NCBI GenBank assembly: GCA_964424115.1
Contig: CAYRHN010000008.1
Span: forward strand, 1-64,000
DNA length: 64,000 nt
From: CAYRHN01 sp964424115
Lineage (GTDB): Bacteria; Chloroflexota; Anaerolineae; Anaerolineales; Anaerolineaceae
Direction of reading: 5' to 3'
In this document: positions 1 through 8,006 of the stretch, one piece after another
How the letters are laid out: each line of letters begins with the position of its first letter
How positions within the stretch are numbered: position 1 is the stretch's first letter
Program-made: the position numbers and the translations under genes
Notes under the pieces: model-generated
Told to the model about the DNA's origin: nothing
Databases searched by the model: none
The model's input: the letters and a program-made list of their open reading frames with translations, nothing else

Positions 1-2
1 TG

Positions 3-377
3 TCGGATGAAGCATCGGCTGCCTTTGATATTTCAGATCAGTTGGATTCCATTCACCACTGCCTGAATCGTTTTGAGGCGCGCTGCCTGGCGATCCAGGT
101 CGCGGTCTACGAAAATGAATTCGTTGAACCGTACATTGATGAAGAAATAAGCGCTGAACTCGTCTTCCCCAATCATCGCTGGGAGGATGTTCGCAAAGAT
201 GCCAGGCGCGCCAATAAACTGGCAAACCAGTTGACCTTGACCCTCACCAAGATTCGAACGGGTATGGGTGGGTTGCAGTCGCAGCCTCCGGTTCCCGAAG
301 ATATCGAACAGATCAACCAGGTCGTGTCCACTGCGGTCCATGGATTGACCTCGGAATGGAATGGCAATCCGGGGTAA
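3..377 (+). CDS. Hypothetical protein, 5' end outside window
   Basis: The reading frame is open from the first bases of the window and ends with TAA after ...SEWNGNPG, so only the C-terminal ~125 residues are present. The visible part is acidic at first (SDEASAAFDISDQ), then has a lysine/arginine-rich probable helical stretch (DVRKDARRANKLANQL). I recognise no family. It lies 53 bp upstream of the HTH gene on the same strand and may belong to the same mobile module. A TTG at 42 could serve as a start, but the frame continues upstream without a stop, so truncation by the window edge is more likely. Confidence 0.6.
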   Translation, partial: SDEASAAFDISDQLDSIHHCLNRFEARCLAIQVAVYENEFVEPYIDEEISAELVFPNHRWEDVRKDARRANKLANQLTLTLTKIRTGMGGLQSQPPVPEDIEQINQVVSTAVHGLTSEWNGNPG

Positions 378-430
378 CTCCCGACAAACATTATCAACAG
401 ACTGAATTTTATTGATTGGAGAATCGTTGG

Positions 431-844
431 ATGGAATCACCAAGTAGAACGAAAATCCCCCACCTCGTCATCGTCCGCGCCCCTGGCCTGCTGCCCATGC
501 TCTACACCCTGCGTGAGTTGGGTGACGAGTTGGGCATCCCGGATAGCACCCTGCGGGATTGGCTTGTAGCCGGCGCACCACACCAACGGGATAGCCGGGA
601 TCACTTGTGGGTTAATGGTGAAAGTTTTGCCGCCTGGGTTAAGGCCCAGCAAAAACCAAGAACGCATCGCAAGTTGGCAGCCGGTGAAGGGTATTGCATG
701 CACTGCAATCAAATCACTCAGCTCCTGTCACCCGAAGTACGCCATATCAAAGGCAAGCTAATCCATCTTAGAGGGATTTGTCCTCAATGCGGGCACACTA
801 TCAATCGCGGAGATCGGTATGATCGAACGACAGAATTATCTTAA
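431..844 (+). CDS. Helix-turn-helix DNA-binding protein with C-terminal zinc ribbon
   Basis: Predicted small DNA-binding protein of about 137 residues. A MerR/excisionase-like helix-turn-helix is visible near the N-terminus (LRELGDELGIPDSTLRDWL). The C-terminal part has two CxxC pairs (CMHC and CPQC) separated by about 28 residues, typical of a zinc ribbon. ATG at 431 is preferred over an upstream TTG at 416 because GGAG lies 9 nt before it. The 3' end overlaps the start of the downstream tyrosine recombinase by 26 nt, implying translational coupling. It is probably an accessory or directionality factor for that recombinase; this is inferred from fold and position only. Confidence 0.75.
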   Translation: MESPSRTKIPHLVIVRAPGLLPMLYTLRELGDELGIPDSTLRDWLVAGAPHQRDSRDHLWVNGESFAAWVKAQQKPRTHRKLAAGEGYCMHCNQITQLLSPEVRHIKGKLIHLRGICPQCGHTINRGDRYDRTTELS

Positions 845-1934
845 GACCCGCAAACATCTTACCTATCTCCAGGAAGTGATGCAACTGAACCCGGCATCCT
901 TGGATCGCTACCGCTTTTATTTGCGTCACCTGCTTCTCTGGGCCGGGGAGAAAGACTTTAAAACCGTTCAGGACATTCGCCCAACCCTTCCCAGTTATCT
1001 GGCAAGTTTGCCGGGAAAAGATGGAAAAGGGACTCTGGCAGGATGCACCCAGAAGAAAATTCTGGACACCAGCAAACGCTTTTTTCGCTGGGCAAAAGCA
1101 ACCTATCCACGCGAACTGAATAATTTGCCATTGGCCTGGATCGACACGCTCAGGATGATCCGCCAGCCCCAGGTTACCACAGAGAATGTGTTTGTATCTG
1201 AGGAAGAAGTCAGGCAATTAATCGCTTACCCTGCTGCGCGGGATGACCTGGCGTTATTGCGGGATCAGGCTGCTGCAGCGCTGTTGTTTCTTTCTGGCAT
1301 GCGCGGCAGCGCCTTTGTGACCCTGCCCATCTCGGCCCTTGATCTCGAAAACCTCACCGTTCGCCAGTGGCCGGAGCTGGGCGTCCATACCAAGAACAGC
1401 AAGAAAGCTACCACCTTCCTTTTAAATATTCCGGACTTGCTTATACCTGTACGCCGTTGGGATGCGATTGTCCGACCCGCTCTGCCATCGACTGCTCCCT
1501 GGTATGCACCCATTGAACACTATTGGGGAGAACAAAGCCTTTCTAATGAAGAGCCTGGTAAGTGCCGCTTGAACGGACTGGAAAAACGCTTGAAATTATT
1601 GTTCTCCCTGGTGAAATTGGATTTTAAGTCACCGCACAAATTCCGGCATGGACACGCCGTTTTCGGTTTACTGCACGCTCAGACGATGGCCGACTATAAA
1701 GCCGTTTCCATGAACCTGATGCACGACAGTATTGAAATCACCGACAGCACCTACGCGCCTATGTTGTCCTCGGATGTTCAGGACCGTATCGCTGGGCTGT
1801 CAGGTAGGGCGGTGTCCACGCCGGATGATAAGGTACCTCTTGCAGGCGATGAGGTAGAAGCCTACCTCAGTAGTTTAGGCAAAGAAAGCCTGGGCCGTGC
1901 CCTGGTCTTCATTGCCGGGAAATTGACCCAATGA
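819..1934 (+). CDS. Tyrosine recombinase/integrase
   Basis: Site-specific recombinase of the phage-integrase family, 371 residues. The catalytic set can be read in order: Arg in SGMRGSAF, Lys region TKNSKKA, HKFRH box, a His in NLMHDS, and the nucleophilic Tyr in DSTYAPML. The N-terminal ~110 residues match the helical core-binding domain of such enzymes. The loop between the first Arg and the HxxRH box is longer and more divergent than in XerC/XerD. It overlaps the HTH gene and runs convergently into a second recombinase, with only 8 bp between the stops. Function in excision or integration of the local element is inferred. Confidence 0.85.
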   Translation: MIERQNYLKTRKHLTYLQEVMQLNPASLDRYRFYLRHLLLWAGEKDFKTVQDIRPTLPSYLASLPGKDGKGTLAGCTQKKILDTSKRFFRWAKATYPRELNNLPLAWIDTLRMIRQPQVTTENVFVSEEEVRQLIAYPAARDDLALLRDQAAAALLFLSGMRGSAFVTLPISALDLENLTVRQWPELGVHTKNSKKATTFLLNIPDLLIPVRRWDAIVRPALPSTAPWYAPIEHYWGEQSLSNEEPGKCRLNGLEKRLKLLFSLVKLDFKSPHKFRHGHAVFGLLHAQTMADYKAVSMNLMHDSIEITDSTYAPMLSSDVQDRIAGLSGRAVSTPDDKVPLAGDEVEAYLSSLGKESLGRALVFIAGKLTQ

Positions 1935-1942
1935 ACAGCCAG

Positions 1943-2956
1943 TTACAGTCTCCAATTATCCACTGGGCTGGCCTTGCGATGCGCGTTCTCCACGTCTACC
2001 TCCGCAATTTGGGCATAGTGGCGCACCATATCCAGCGAGCCATGTCCCAGCAGCGATTGAAGCGTGAAGACATCCCCACCCGAACGCAAATAGGTGATGG
2101 CGAAGGTATGGCGAAATTTATGTGGATGAACATGAGCGAGCTCAGCCCGCTCCCCCAAACGCCGGATCAGGATGCGCAGGCTGTTGCGGTTAAATGGGCG
2201 GTCACCAGCGCTGATGAAGAGGGGTGCCTTGGGGTCATCGCCATCTTCCCGGGTGGCCAGGTAACGCCAGACAGCTTTACGAGCCACTTTACCCAGGTAA
2301 GTGACCCGGCCTTTTCCACCCTTTGCGCCTCCGCTAACCCCGTGCCGGATATTCACCTTGCCGGTTTTCAAATCCACGTCCTCGACGGTCAGCGAGCAAA
2401 GTTCGGTGGCGCGCAAACCGGTATCCAGCAAGGTCAAGACAATTGCCTGGTCACGGTTGGCGCTGGGCCGGCGCATGACAAATGCCTTCCGGTCATCCGT
2501 CTGAGCCTCCCGCGAGTAGACGCAGGCCTTGATCAGCTTTTCGATATCCTCTTTGGAAAAAGTTTGAATGACATGCTTCGGAAACTTGGGCGGGGTGATG
2601 TCCACAAAGGGACTGGGGATTTTGAACTCTTTGTGCAGCCAGGTGTAAAAAGACCGCAAGGCAATGTAGACGTTGCGCAGCGATTTGGCCGAGAGGGGAT
2701 CTTTGTTCCCGTTCCAGCGCCGGGGTTTGTATTCGGTACGCATCCAGGCGATGTAATTGGTGAGATCGGACGCTGTGACTTTGGCAACATCTTGATCGCC
2801 GACATGTTCCATCCATTGGTTTAGATAGAATTCATAGGAGTCGATCGTGCGTTTACTTAACCCCTCTGCTACCTTAAATTTCATGAAGCCGTCGATGGCT
2901 TTGGAGATGGGAATGGAAATCCGGTTTTTTGACGAGCTTAGAGTACTGCGGTTCAT
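1943..2956 (-). CDS. XerC/D-like tyrosine recombinase next to tRNA-fMet
   Basis: Integrase of about 337 residues with an N-terminal SAM-like core-binding domain (KFKVAEGLSKRTIDSYEFYL) and a C-terminal catalytic domain. Catalytic residues are complete: Arg in TGLRATEL, HKFRHTF, LGHGSLDM and Tyr in RHYAQI. The ATG at 2956 is chosen over longer alternatives because GGAGG sits 9 nt upstream and because the longer version would read through the tRNA terminator. The start codon is about 90 bp from the 3' end of an initiator tRNA gene, the usual place for an integrase that uses a tRNA as attachment site. An 11-bp inverted repeat flanks its RBS and start. Confidence 0.88.
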   Translation of the reverse strand: MNRSTLSSSKNRISIPISKAIDGFMKFKVAEGLSKRTIDSYEFYLNQWMEHVGDQDVAKVTASDLTNYIAWMRTEYKPRRWNGNKDPLSAKSLRNVYIALRSFYTWLHKEFKIPSPFVDITPPKFPKHVIQTFSKEDIEKLIKACVYSREAQTDDRKAFVMRRPSANRDQAIVLTLLDTGLRATELCSLTVEDVDLKTGKVNIRHGVSGGAKGGKGRVTYLGKVARKAVWRYLATREDGDDPKAPLFISAGDRPFNRNSLRILIRRLGERAELAHVHPHKFRHTFAITYLRSGGDVFTLQSLLGHGSLDMVRHYAQIAEVDVENAHRKASPVDNWRL

Positions 2957-2997
2957 TGAAAAATCCTCCGATTCTGAGAAAAATTCAACCGCAGTAC
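2943..2997. repeat. 11-bp inverted repeat around the integrase start
   Basis: GTACTGCGGTT (2943-2953) and its exact inverse complement AACCGCAGTAC (2987-2997) bracket the ribosome binding site and first codons of the integrase. The same AACCNNAGTAC core recurs in the hairpin at 3013-3037. It could be an operator for autoregulation or a recombinase arm-binding site. Confidence 0.6.
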
Positions 2998-3009
2998 GCC
3001 GGGTTAACG

Positions 3010-3037
3010 AAAAACCAGAGTACATAGTACTCTGGTT
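3010..3037 (-). terminator. Hairpin downstream of tRNA-fMet, terminator-like
   Basis: Perfect 11-bp inverted repeat AACCAGAGTAC / GTACTCTGGTT (3013-3023 and 3027-3037) with a 3-nt loop. Read on the minus strand the last arm runs into five T residues, so it can terminate the tRNA transcript. The arms share the AACCNNAGTAC pattern with the repeat at the integrase start, so a role as recombinase binding site is an alternative. Confidence 0.6.
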
Positions 3038-3046
3038 CCTTCCTAG

Positions 3047-3118
3047 TAGCGGGGAGTGGATTCGAACCACTGACCTCCGGGTTATGAGCCCGACGAGCTG
3101 CCTCTGCTCTACCCCGCA
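3047..3118 (-). tRNA. Initiator tRNA-fMet (anticodon CAT)
   Basis: Full cloverleaf on the minus strand. The acceptor stem is TGCGGGG/CCCCGCT, the D stem GAGC/GCTC, the anticodon loop CTCATAA and the T arm AGTGG-TTCGAAT-CCACT. Two features mark it as the initiator: three consecutive G-C pairs at the bottom of the anticodon stem (GGG/CCC), and no Watson-Crick pair at position 1-72 (U opposite U). CCA is not encoded. It is directly upstream of an integrase on the same strand. Confidence 0.92.
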
Positions 3119-3136
3119 TCGGTGGACAACATTGTA

Positions 3137-3757
3137 CTACATCCCAACAGGAACGTCAAGCAGCGCCTGCCGGACAGCCACAGCGACCGAGGAAAGCAGC
3201 GGCAAGGCCTGCCGGCGTCCCTGGCGAGCTTCCACATCCTCAAAGAGCAGTTGGCGCAGGCCGTAAGAGAATTCCAGTTGCACGCCCCGGTGGTTGAGTC
3301 CCTGGTTGCATATATTGGCATGCCGTTGGCCGGAGATCTCGCCATCATGCAAGCCGGCGTGCAGACCCAGCCCGGTGAATGCTGCCACCAACCGTTCGCG
3401 CAGCAGAATATCTTGCCCGCCAGCATAGACAATCGGGCGGCTGCCGCGGCATCCGTGCACCGTCAGCACGCGCAGGGATTGCGAGATCATTTTCAGGCAG
3501 TGCGGCTCATCAAAACAAGTGCTGGAAATATGCAAATCCTGGTTGGTCGAGAGGCGCAAGCCCTCGAACAAGTAGAGCGAATGATCCTCGCCGGCAAATG
3601 CCTGGGCCAGCTCGCTGGTACCCGGTTCTATGCCGCCGCCGTGCGGAGCCACCACCGTCACACCCGAGGAACGGTGGAATAGAATAATGGCGTAATCCTC
3701 TCCTTCGCGGTTCTCAGATGCCAGATGGGCAAAATCGTGGTACTTGTCGCGGCTCAT
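3137..3757 (-). CDS. Poly-gamma-glutamate hydrolase family protein
   Basis: 206 residues. The segment VVAPHGGGIEPGTSE (about residues 35-49) is the zinc-binding signature of the PghP/YmaC-type poly-gamma-glutamate hydrolase family, which has a carboxypeptidase-like fold. A second conserved His follows in LTVHGCRG (about residue 100). Phage and bacterial members cleave poly-gamma-glutamate capsule; the substrate here is unknown. There is no signal peptide, so it is probably cytoplasmic or released by lysis. It sits beside tRNA-fMet and the integrase, so transfer with the element is possible, though it lies on the other side of the tRNA. No strong ribosome binding site is seen before the ATG. 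Confidence 0.8.
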   Translation of the reverse strand: MSRDKYHDFAHLASENREGEDYAIILFHRSSGVTVVAPHGGGIEPGTSELAQAFAGEDHSLYLFEGLRLSTNQDLHISSTCFDEPHCLKMISQSLRVLTVHGCRGSRPIVYAGGQDILLRERLVAAFTGLGLHAGLHDGEISGQRHANICNQGLNHRGVQLEFSYGLRQLLFEDVEARQGRRQALPLLSSVAVAVRQALLDVPVGM

Positions 3758-3907
3758 ACGTGTTTTACTGTGTAAACTGGAGACATGCTTTTAGTGTAGG
3801 AGAAATCCCAGCGGCTGTCAACTATTGGATTAATTTTTTGTAATCCTCTTCTCGGAAAAAATTAATCTCTAATGGATATGCTGTAATGATTGAGGTGTAA
3901 TGTAAAT

Positions 3908-4843
3908 ATGAAAAGTAAACCTATTCCATCTTTCCAGATCACTCCTGAAGCTTTGTATCTCACCCGACGCGAATTGATCAAACGCTCCATGCTGCTGAGC
4001 GCCGGATTAGCCCTGTCTGCCTGCCTTCCCCAAACGCCGCAGAGTGAACCGGATCAGGTCACCACGCCTGGCCCATCAGACGAGCTAGGAAATGAATCCA
4101 CTTCCTATGCGCTGGTTACCAGCTACAATAATTTTTATGAATTCAGCACCGGTAAGGAAAGCGTGGCCAGTCTGGCCGCCGGTCTGACCACCTCTCCCTG
4201 GCAAATCCAGGTGGACGGACTGGTCAACAACCCTAAAACCTACGGGATCGAGGATCTGCTCAGCCGTTTTGATCAGGAAGAACGCATCTACCGCATGCGC
4301 TGCGTGGAAGGCTGGTCGATGGTCATCCCCTGGCAGGGTTTTCCGCTCTCGGTGTTGTTGAAAGAGGCCGATCCGATGACCTCCGCCAAATACGTCAGTT
4401 TCCAAAGCCTTTCCCGCCCCGAGGAAATGCCCGGTCAGAAAAACGACCTTTATCCCTGGCCGTATCTGGAGGGCTTGCGCCTGGACGAGGCTTATCAGGA
4501 TCTCACCCTTCTGGCCACCGGGTTGTACGGTAAACCGATGCCATCCCAGAACGGCGCCCCGATCCGGCTGGTTGTCCCCTGGAAATACGGTTTTAAAAGC
4601 GCCAAGTCCATTGTGCGCATCACTTTGGTGGAAGAGCAGCCGCGCACCTTCTGGAACACGCTTGCGCCGCAAGAATACGGCTTGTACTCCAATGTCAATC
4701 CCAATAAGGATCACCCGCGTTGGTCGCAGGCCACCGAACGGCGCGTAGGCGAAACCGACCGCCGCGAAACATTGATGTTCAACGGCTACGAGGATGAAGT
4801 ATCCGGTTTGTATGCCGGGATGGACCTGCAGGTAGATTATTAG
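3908..4843 (+). CDS. msrP: MsrP-like periplasmic methionine-sulfoxide reductase, molybdopterin subunit
   Basis: Molybdoenzyme of the YedY/MsrP (sulfite-oxidase fold) family, which reduces oxidised methionines in exported proteins. The N-terminus has a twin-arginine motif (RRELIKRS, residues 20-27) followed by a hydrophobic stretch and a lipobox LSAC with Cys39, so the product should be Tat-exported and lipidated. The Mo-coordinating Cys is in RMRCVEGWSM (about residue 132). ATG at 3908 is preferred to a TTG at 3890 because GAGGTG precedes it. No msrQ (haem membrane partner) is adjacent, so its electron donor is not obvious. It ends 12 bp from a convergent metallophosphatase gene. Confidence 0.88.
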   Translation: MKSKPIPSFQITPEALYLTRRELIKRSMLLSAGLALSACLPQTPQSEPDQVTTPGPSDELGNESTSYALVTSYNNFYEFSTGKESVASLAAGLTTSPWQIQVDGLVNNPKTYGIEDLLSRFDQEERIYRMRCVEGWSMVIPWQGFPLSVLLKEADPMTSAKYVSFQSLSRPEEMPGQKNDLYPWPYLEGLRLDEAYQDLTLLATGLYGKPMPSQNGAPIRLVVPWKYGFKSAKSIVRITLVEEQPRTFWNTLAPQEYGLYSNVNPNKDHPRWSQATERRVGETDRRETLMFNGYEDEVSGLYAGMDLQVDY

Positions 4844-4855
4844 GAGAAAACCTGC

Positions 4856-6403
4856 CTACGGAGGAGACTGAATCGTATATCGATAATCTACCTGGCCGCT
4901 CACCTGACCGGCTCGTTCATCCGTAGGCAGGTATGCGCGCACGTATTCCACAATCACCATTTCAGGCGTTACCTCCACGCGCAGGTAGCCGGAGCTTCCA
5001 AGAATAACACCTGTCAGGTAACCATATTCAGCTGCGTTCCTGGTGTCATTGGAGCGCGTGACCCCAGGTTGCGGAACTTCCTGATAGATGATCCCGTCCA
5101 ATTCTTCATTAGCAAAAAGATGGTCATGTCCATGAAAGACGGCTGTCACATGGTTCGCCAGGAGTAATTGGTGGATCGGCATATCCCATCCGGGACGTTG
5201 TGTGTCGAAACCCCAGGTACCATCTGCATTTTTGCCACCCCATTCATAAAAGCCCGCCACCTCCACACCGCCACGTCCGTTCTGATCCAGTCCTCCGACC
5301 AGTTGATGGATAAAGATAAATTTCCATTTGGCCTGGCTGTTTTCGAGCGTGGTCTTGAGCCATTGATATTGCTCCAAGCCCAGAGTCTGGTTCCATTGAT
5401 CGGTTGTGTCGCCTTTTGGAGGCGTGAACCAGTAAGGATCAAGCGCCACGAACAGGGCATCTCCCCATTCCCATGCATAATAATCCTGCAAATCCCCGAC
5501 AGTGTCATCGGGTGTGATGTTACCGGTGTAGAAACTGCCTGGCACGGGGTTGGGAAAATACATTGTCCGCATACTCGCAGCCCAATCGGACATCTCATAC
5601 CCGGCGTTGCGCGGCGTGCCCTCACCGTCATGGTTGCCGATCACCAGGAACAAGGAGGCAGTCTGAGCGACCTGGCCCAGGTAATAACGCTGAGCCAAAT
5701 ACTGCTGCTCTGCAGAAGTATAAGGCTTATACTTTTCGGTCATGAACGTATCGCCCAGGTCCAAGACAAAGTCGGGATGATCAGCGCGTTCGTTGGCCAG
5801 GGTTTGCAGGTAAACCCGCAAATTGGAATTGGAATCAAGATGGGAGTCAGCCTGAATGGTGAAGGTGAACGTCGATCCGGGAGCTCGGGCGGTGTGAAAT
5901 ATATTCTCTACACCGTTGAGTGAATAATAGTACAAGGTATTCGGTTGAAGGTCCGTTAGTTCAATGGTCTGCGGAACGTTGGCTTGAAGGCTGACCGGGT
6001 TGGTTTGAGAGGTGTAGTTACCAGACGCTGTTCCGTAGGAAATCGAAATGGTTTGAGAGGTGTACGCAAGCACGGATACCACGATGGAACTATCGGTGGG
6101 TTGTCCCAGGATTACGTCCATGGAATGAGCAGGGATATCCAAGGTCAAATTTTGGCTGGCGTTGTCGCCCTGTCCATTCAATGGCACTTTACTGCCGTGC
6201 GGAGGCCTCTCGATCGGGTTAGGTGTTTCCGTCGGCTCGATGGTGGACGTTGGCACGCCAGGAGAATCGGTCGTTTGTGCCGTGGGCAGGCTGGCGGTCC
6301 CGGATGATGCTTCCCGTGTTGGAGCCGGGACTGACTCGCAGGAGACAGTAAGAACGAGAAGCAGGATCACTGCAGAGATTCGTTTGAGTGGTGATTTAAA
6401 CAT
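4856..6403 (-). CDS. Secreted metallophosphoesterase lipoprotein (copy 2)
   Basis: 515 residues. Signal peptide with lipobox (LTVSC), then a Ser/Thr/Pro-rich linker, a fibronectin-like purple-acid-phosphatase N-domain (TIELTDLQPNTLYYYSL), and a calcineurin-type catalytic domain. Metal-binding motifs are present in order: ADSH, DLGDTF, IGNHDGE, IFIHQL and FHGHDH. It should hydrolyse a phosphoester outside the membrane; the substrate is unknown. AGGATAATCC precedes the ATG. It is last in a minus-strand series of five lipoprotein genes, 13 bp after a paralogue of the same architecture, so tandem duplication is likely. Confidence 0.85.
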   Translation of the reverse strand: MFKSPLKRISAVILLLVLTVSCESVPAPTREASSGTASLPTAQTTDSPGVPTSTIEPTETPNPIERPPHGSKVPLNGQGDNASQNLTLDIPAHSMDVILGQPTDSSIVVSVLAYTSQTISISYGTASGNYTSQTNPVSLQANVPQTIELTDLQPNTLYYYSLNGVENIFHTARAPGSTFTFTIQADSHLDSNSNLRVYLQTLANERADHPDFVLDLGDTFMTEKYKPYTSAEQQYLAQRYYLGQVAQTASLFLVIGNHDGEGTPRNAGYEMSDWAASMRTMYFPNPVPGSFYTGNITPDDTVGDLQDYYAWEWGDALFVALDPYWFTPPKGDTTDQWNQTLGLEQYQWLKTTLENSQAKWKFIFIHQLVGGLDQNGRGGVEVAGFYEWGGKNADGTWGFDTQRPGWDMPIHQLLLANHVTAVFHGHDHLFANEELDGIIYQEVPQPGVTRSNDTRNAAEYGYLTGVILGSSGYLRVEVTPEMVIVEYVRAYLPTDERAGQVSGQVDYRYTIQSPP

Positions 6404-6416
6404 GGATTATCCTGTT

Positions 6417-7919
6417 TTATGGGATGGTGTATGAATAAGCAACCTCCTCGGGCTTGTCGAGATACGAGCGTACATATTCGACCGTGACACCGTTGGGAGA
6501 AACCGTAACGCGTACATACCCGCTGTTGGGAAGTTTGTCACCGGATGGATAAGCATCCGCATTGAAGAGGGAATAATTCGGGTCGGCTGGTTCGGGTAAA
6601 GTCTGGTAGATCACACCATCCAGTTCCTGTTTGACGAAGATGTGGTCGTGCCCTTGGAAAAAAATGGTGACGTGTGTATCCGCCATAATTTGCTGGATGG
6701 TCTTATCCCAGCCAGGACGGTGCGCAGCCAGGTTGGCAGCATCGCCCCATTCATAACTGTCGGCAAGTTCGATGCCACCTCGTCCCGTGCCGAGCACATG
6801 ATGCGTGAATACAAATTTGTATTTCGCCGTGCTGTTTTCCAAAGTCTGCCGGAACCACTGATATTGCGTATCCCCAAGAGAGTTGTTCCAGAGGTCACGC
6901 TTCCCCTTTCCCTCCCGCTCAGCCCCAAAGGCATTGTCCACCGCTTGCGGAGAATGCCAGTAGGGATCGATAACCACGAATAGCGCATCGCCCCACGTCC
7001 ATGCGTAGTAATCCCGCAGCATCCCGATGTATTCCGCCGTTTGTTCATCCCCGCTGTAGAAACCGTCCGGACCAGGTTGAGGATAATAGGCATTGTGCGC
7101 ATTCTGCGCCCAGACGGATACATTGTCCGCGGTCCCATCCAGGTTGGCCATGGAGGCTTGCTCGTGATTCCCGTTAACCAGGAACACCGGCGCACCGACC
7201 AATCCCAACCAGGCTCGCTGGCGCAGGTACTGCGCGGCGACCGTTTCAGCATCGACCCTCTTGAGCGTGTCCACGCTGAAATCGTCCCCCATGGCGATGT
7301 AGAAATCCGGGGAGTCAGCAGCCGCGGCCAACAGCGTGCGGGTATACAAGGTGGCGTCAAACTGCTTACCCTGCCGCTCGGGATGCGAGTCTCCCTGGAT
7401 TGCAAAAGTAAACGTACTTCCCAGAGCACGTTGGGTCATGAAGGTGCGCAGAGAACCAACTTCACTGTTGTAATGCAGGCGGTAATAATACCGCGTGTTT
7501 GGTTGCAACCCGCTGATCAAGGTCTCCAACGGCACCCCCGCCTCCGCGACCTGTGGGGAGGTCTGGAAGAGGTATTCTTCTGGCTTTGTGCCGTACTCAT
7601 AATAGATCTCCATCCGAAAGGCCGGAACAATGTTCATGGAAACTGAGTTGTTGGTTGGTCGTCCGCTAATCTCGCTTGCCAGAAAATCAGGATTGGAAGC
7701 TACTTCTGCCGCCGTTGGGCGGCTGATCCAGGTTTGGTTCGGAGTCAGCAGCGCAGCTAAGGTCGGGGTGGATGTCGTCTCAGCCACCGGGCCAGCCTCT
7801 ACATCGGTCGCAGTCAACGGTGTGGGCGTCGCCAGCTGCTGACTGTTCGCGCTGATGCAGGAACAGGCACAAGCAAGAACCAGGGAAATAATCAAAATTG
7901 GGGTAAGTTTCTTCATCAT
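6417..7919 (-). CDS. Secreted metallophosphoesterase lipoprotein (copy 1)
   Basis: About 500 residues, the same layout as its downstream neighbour: lipoprotein signal (LVLACACSC), Fn3-like purple acid phosphatase domain (LISGLQPNTRYYYRL) and a metallophosphatase domain with QGDSH, AMGDDF, NGNHEQA, THHV and FQGHDH. The third-motif residue after NGNH is Glu rather than the usual Asp, a small difference from copy 2. The start is placed at the tandem ATGs 7919/7916 directly before the signal peptide; a longer frame to 7952 exists but would put charged residues before it. Probably cotranscribed with the genes upstream and downstream. Confidence 0.83.
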   Translation of the reverse strand: MMKKLTPILIISLVLACACSCISANSQQLATPTPLTATDVEAGPVAETTSTPTLAALLTPNQTWISRPTAAEVASNPDFLASEISGRPTNNSVSMNIVPAFRMEIYYEYGTKPEEYLFQTSPQVAEAGVPLETLISGLQPNTRYYYRLHYNSEVGSLRTFMTQRALGSTFTFAIQGDSHPERQGKQFDATLYTRTLLAAAADSPDFYIAMGDDFSVDTLKRVDAETVAAQYLRQRAWLGLVGAPVFLVNGNHEQASMANLDGTADNVSVWAQNAHNAYYPQPGPDGFYSGDEQTAEYIGMLRDYYAWTWGDALFVVIDPYWHSPQAVDNAFGAEREGKGKRDLWNNSLGDTQYQWFRQTLENSTAKYKFVFTHHVLGTGRGGIELADSYEWGDAANLAAHRPGWDKTIQQIMADTHVTIFFQGHDHIFVKQELDGVIYQTLPEPADPNYSLFNADAYPSGDKLPNSGYVRVTVSPNGVTVEYVRSYLDKPEEVAYSYTIP

Positions 7920-8006
7920 CGCGACTTTCTGCGGAGAATACCGTGGCCGCACAGAGTACTCGGATGATCGTGATTTCCTTTCCTCTGTGCGTCACGTGTG
8001 GTGGCT

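Noticed and set aside
1931..2824. A 297-codon plus-strand ORF opposite the second recombinase
   Set aside because: It is the complement of a gene with a full catalytic set; its translation has no coherent motifs.
1..3046. RIT-type (recombinase in trio) element
   Set aside because: Only two tyrosine recombinases are present and they are convergent, not three in tandem.
2957..3070. Longer N-terminus for the XerC/D-like recombinase
   Set aside because: It would be encoded by the tRNA terminator and acceptor region; the ATG at 2956 has GGAGG in place.
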